64,000 nucleotides of DNA from an uncultured Clostridia bacterium (lineage in GTDB: Bacteria > Bacillota > Clostridia > TANB77 > CAG-508): contig CANPFR010000001.1 of assembly GCA_947573445.1 (NCBI GenBank), positions 22,984-86,983 of the forward strand. Reading direction: 5' to 3'. A program made the translations under genes and the position numbers. How positions within the stretch are numbered: position 1 is the first letter of the stretch; each line of letters opens with the position of its first letter. Shown here piece after piece: positions 61,889 to 64,000 of the stretch. The notes beneath the pieces were generated by a model. That model did not search any database. It was not told the DNA's origin and saw only the letters and a program-made list of their open reading frames with translations.

Positions 61889-64000
61889 ATACTTTCATAC
61901 TCAAACTTACCTTATGCTTCTCTTGGTCAATCCCAATCACTTTTACCTTCACAATGTCCCCCACAGACACAATCTCTGATGGGTTTCTCACATATTTATC
62001 CGCCATTTCAGAAATATGAACCAATCCATCATATTTCACTCCAATATCCACAAAAGCTCCAAAATCAATAACATTTCTAACAGTTCCAGTTAACTCCATT
62101 CCTTGTTGTAAATCCTCAAACTTCAATACATCGCTACGTAAAACTGGTTTTGGTAAGTCCTCTCTCGGATCACGTCCTGGTCTAGAAAGTTCATCGATGA
62201 TATCTTTTAATGTTAAACCTCCCACATCTAATTCTTGTGCTGTTTTTTCCACATTTATTTTCTTAAACTCTGCTTTCAACTCTTCTAACTTCTCTTTGTC
62301 TGACAAGTTTTCCACAGAATACCCCAAATTTGTTAATAACTTTTCTGCAATTTCATAACTTTCTGGATGAACACTCGTTACTTCCAACGGATTTTTTCCA
62401 CCAAAAATACGAATAAATCCTGCACATTGCTTAAATGCTGCAGGCCCTAATTTAGGCACTTTAAGTAATTCCTTTCTTTGTTTTAGCTCCCCATTTTCGT
62501 CACGATATTTGACAATATTCTTAGCAATTGTCCCATTAATTCCCGAAACATAAGAAAGTAGGGATGGCGTTGCTGTATTTACATCCACTCCAACAGCATT
62601 TACAGCATCTTCCACAACTCCTGTTAAACTTTCATTTAATCGTTTTTGATTCACATCATGCTGATATTGCCCTACTCCAATTGATTTTGGGTCAATTTTC
62701 ACTAACTCAGAAAGCGGATCCTGCAATCTACGTGCAATTGAAATAGCTCCTCTTAGTGAAACATTTATGGTGGGGTATTCCTCTGTTGCAAGTTTTGAAG
62801 CAGAATACACGGATGCTCCAGCTTCACTTACAATCGCATAATAAATTTCTTCTTCCATTTCTTTTATCATCTCTGATACGAAACATTCTGATTCACGAGA
62901 TGCTGTCCCATTTCCAATGGCAATCATGTTAACGTGATATTTCTTAAGCATCGCTTTTAAAGTCTTTTTAGCCCCGTCTACGTCGTTCTGAGGCTCTGTT
63001 GGATAAACCGTAGCCGTTTCTAGTACTTTTCCTGTTTTATCAATCACCGCAATTTTACAACCTGTTCGATACGCTGGGTCAAATCCCATAACAGTCATAT
63101 TTTTAATCGGTGGTTGTAATAATAATTGTTTGGCATTTTTGCCAAATACTTTGATGGCTTGCTCTTCTGCTTTTTCAGTTAAATCTGAACGAATTTCTCT
63201 TTCAATCGATGGTTCAATCAATCTTTTGTAAGAATCAACAATTGCTTTTTCTAGTGGTTCTACAAACTGACTTTTGTGATCTTGAATGATTTGCTTTTTC
63301 AAATAATCGGTGATTTTTTCTTCTGGCTTTTCCAATTTTACCTTCAAAAACTCCTCTTTTTCTCCACGATTGATGGCTAAAATTCGGTGACTTGGGATTT
63401 TTAAAATCGGTTCACTATAATCGTAATACATTTCATATGGTGATTTTTCGTCTTTTGCTACTTTGGATGAAATAACTGCTTCTCGGAAACAAAAAGATTT
63501 GATTTTTTTTCGATAATCACTATTATCCGCAATATTTTCTGCGATAATATCCAAAGCACCATTTATTGCCTCTTCTTCAGAATTCACACCTTTTTCCTCA
63601 TCTATATAGTCTCCAGCAATTTCAAACAAATCTCTTTTTTCACTTTGCAAATAAATGATATTGCTAAATGGCTCCAAACCCTTTTCTTTAGCAATTGTAG
63701 CACGTGTCCTCTTTTTGGGTCTAAATGGTCTGTAAATATCCTCTAGCTCTGATAAAACCATGGTACTTGCAATTTTTAAAGTCAACTCATCTGTTAATTT
63801 TCCTTGTTCGTCGATTAAGCGTATAATTTCTTCTTTTCTGGTTTCAAGATTACGTAAATATTTTAGTCTTTCATCCAATTCACGTAAAAGTTCGTCACTT
63901 AAATTACCTGTCACTTCCTTTCTATAACGGGCAATAAATGGAATCGTATTGCCATCATCAATTAATTTGACAGTAGCTTCCACTTGTGATTCACGAACTT
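61887..64000 (-). CDS. tex: Transcription accessory protein Tex (5' end beyond window)
   Basis: About 704 residues visible. The frame runs to the window edge (VRESQVEATVKLIDDG, then 'NTIPFIARYRKEVTG'), so the true start lies further right. The Tex fold is seen: 'MGFDPAYRTGCKIAVID' (YqgF-like), 'AIGNGTASRE', helix-hairpin-helix 'NTATPSLLSYVSGING', and a C-terminal S1 domain ('GMELTGTVRNVIDFGAFVDIG'). Tex binds RNA and affects transcription. Convergent with the remnant. Confidence 0.93.
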   Translation of the reverse strand, partial: VRESQVEATVKLIDDGNTIPFIARYRKEVTGNLSDELLRELDERLKYLRNLETRKEEIIRLIDEQGKLTDELTLKIASTMVLSELEDIYRPFRPKKRTRATIAKEKGLEPFSNIIYLQSEKRDLFEIAGDYIDEEKGVNSEEEAINGALDIIAENIADNSDYRKKIKSFCFREAVISSKVAKDEKSPYEMYYDYSEPILKIPSHRILAINRGEKEEFLKVKLEKPEEKITDYLKKQIIQDHKSQFVEPLEKAIVDSYKRLIEPSIEREIRSDLTEKAEEQAIKVFGKNAKQLLLQPPIKNMTVMGFDPAYRTGCKIAVIDKTGKVLETATVYPTEPQNDVDGAKKTLKAMLKKYHVNMIAIGNGTASRESECFVSEMIKEMEEEIYYAIVSEAGASVYSASKLATEEYPTINVSLRGAISIARRLQDPLSELVKIDPKSIGVGQYQHDVNQKRLNESLTGVVEDAVNAVGVDVNTATPSLLSYVSGINGTIAKNIVKYRDENGELKQRKELLKVPKLGPAAFKQCAGFIRIFGGKNPLEVTSVHPESYEIAEKLLTNLGYSVENLSDKEKLEELKAEFKKINVEKTAQELDVGGLTLKDIIDELSRPGRDPREDLPKPVLRSDVLKFEDLQQGMELTGTVRNVIDFGAFVDIGVKYDGLVHISEMADKYVRNPSEIVSVGDIVKVKVIGIDQEKHKVSLSMKV

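Noticed and set aside
1..64000. CRISPR arrays or insertion sequences
   Set aside because: No regularly spaced repeats and no transposase or terminal inverted repeats with target duplications were seen.

Overview
The window is AT-rich (about 30% GC by eye) and looks like the chromosome of a spore-forming, low-GC Firmicute of the class Clostridia, probably an uncultured gut lineage. Evidence: YpeB, two CotF-like coat proteins, a GerS/LolA-like protein, a minD-minE-rodA operon, Firmicute-style AGGAGG ribosome binding sites, and sigma-A promoters that very often read TTGAAA-17 bp-TATAAT.

Region 1 (1-20.8 kb, minus strand) is a type IV secretion (T4SS) apparatus. It has a VirB4 ATPase, a PrgI/VirB3-like protein, a companion gene resembling the detached N-terminus of VirB4, three VirB6/TrbL-like polytopic proteins (813, 1224 and 388 aa), four single-pass proteins with large outside domains, and seven small VirB2-like two-helix proteins in tandem, arranged in several transcription units with their own promoters and terminators. 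No relaxase, coupling ATPase or integrase is visible, so conjugation cannot be claimed. Region 2 (21-49 kb) is housekeeping and envelope: a GT-C glycosyltransferase, tRNA-Met, a MazF-type toxin without visible antitoxin, Dus, MurC, YpeB, a UgtP-like glycolipid synthase, ComEA, a DacF-like PBP, an LCP ligase, CvpA, a ZIP transporter, an M23 peptidase, DUF975, coat proteins, RodA/MinE/MinD, a sigma/anti-sigma pair, two XRE regulators and HtrA. Region 3 (49.3-59.9 kb) is a two-module NRPS (C-A-T-C-A-T-R), the architecture of the gut Clostridia enzymes that make peptide aldehydes and pyrazinones, followed by a 7TM histidine kinase and a REC-HD-GYP regulator. Region 4 (59.9-61.9 kb) looks acquired: a PRTase/winged-helix-like gene under a 21-bp palindromic operator and an ORF remnant. 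Tex closes the window.

The most unusual signal is genome-wide in character. Four otherwise intact conserved genes (VirB4, the LCP ligase, MinE and the histidine kinase) are each broken by one extra base, and in all four the 0-frame codon at the break is CGG; skipping its C restores the family sequence and the next codon is Gly (GGA or GGC). Reading every gene by eye (about 19,000 codons) I found no other in-frame CGG, except two in the putatively acquired gene at 60.0 kb (and three in the remnant beside it), although CGG occurs many times across codon boundaries without harm. This suggests that CGG is unassigned or nearly so and is resolved by +1 frameshifting (or that C is skipped before GGN), rather than four random assembly errors.
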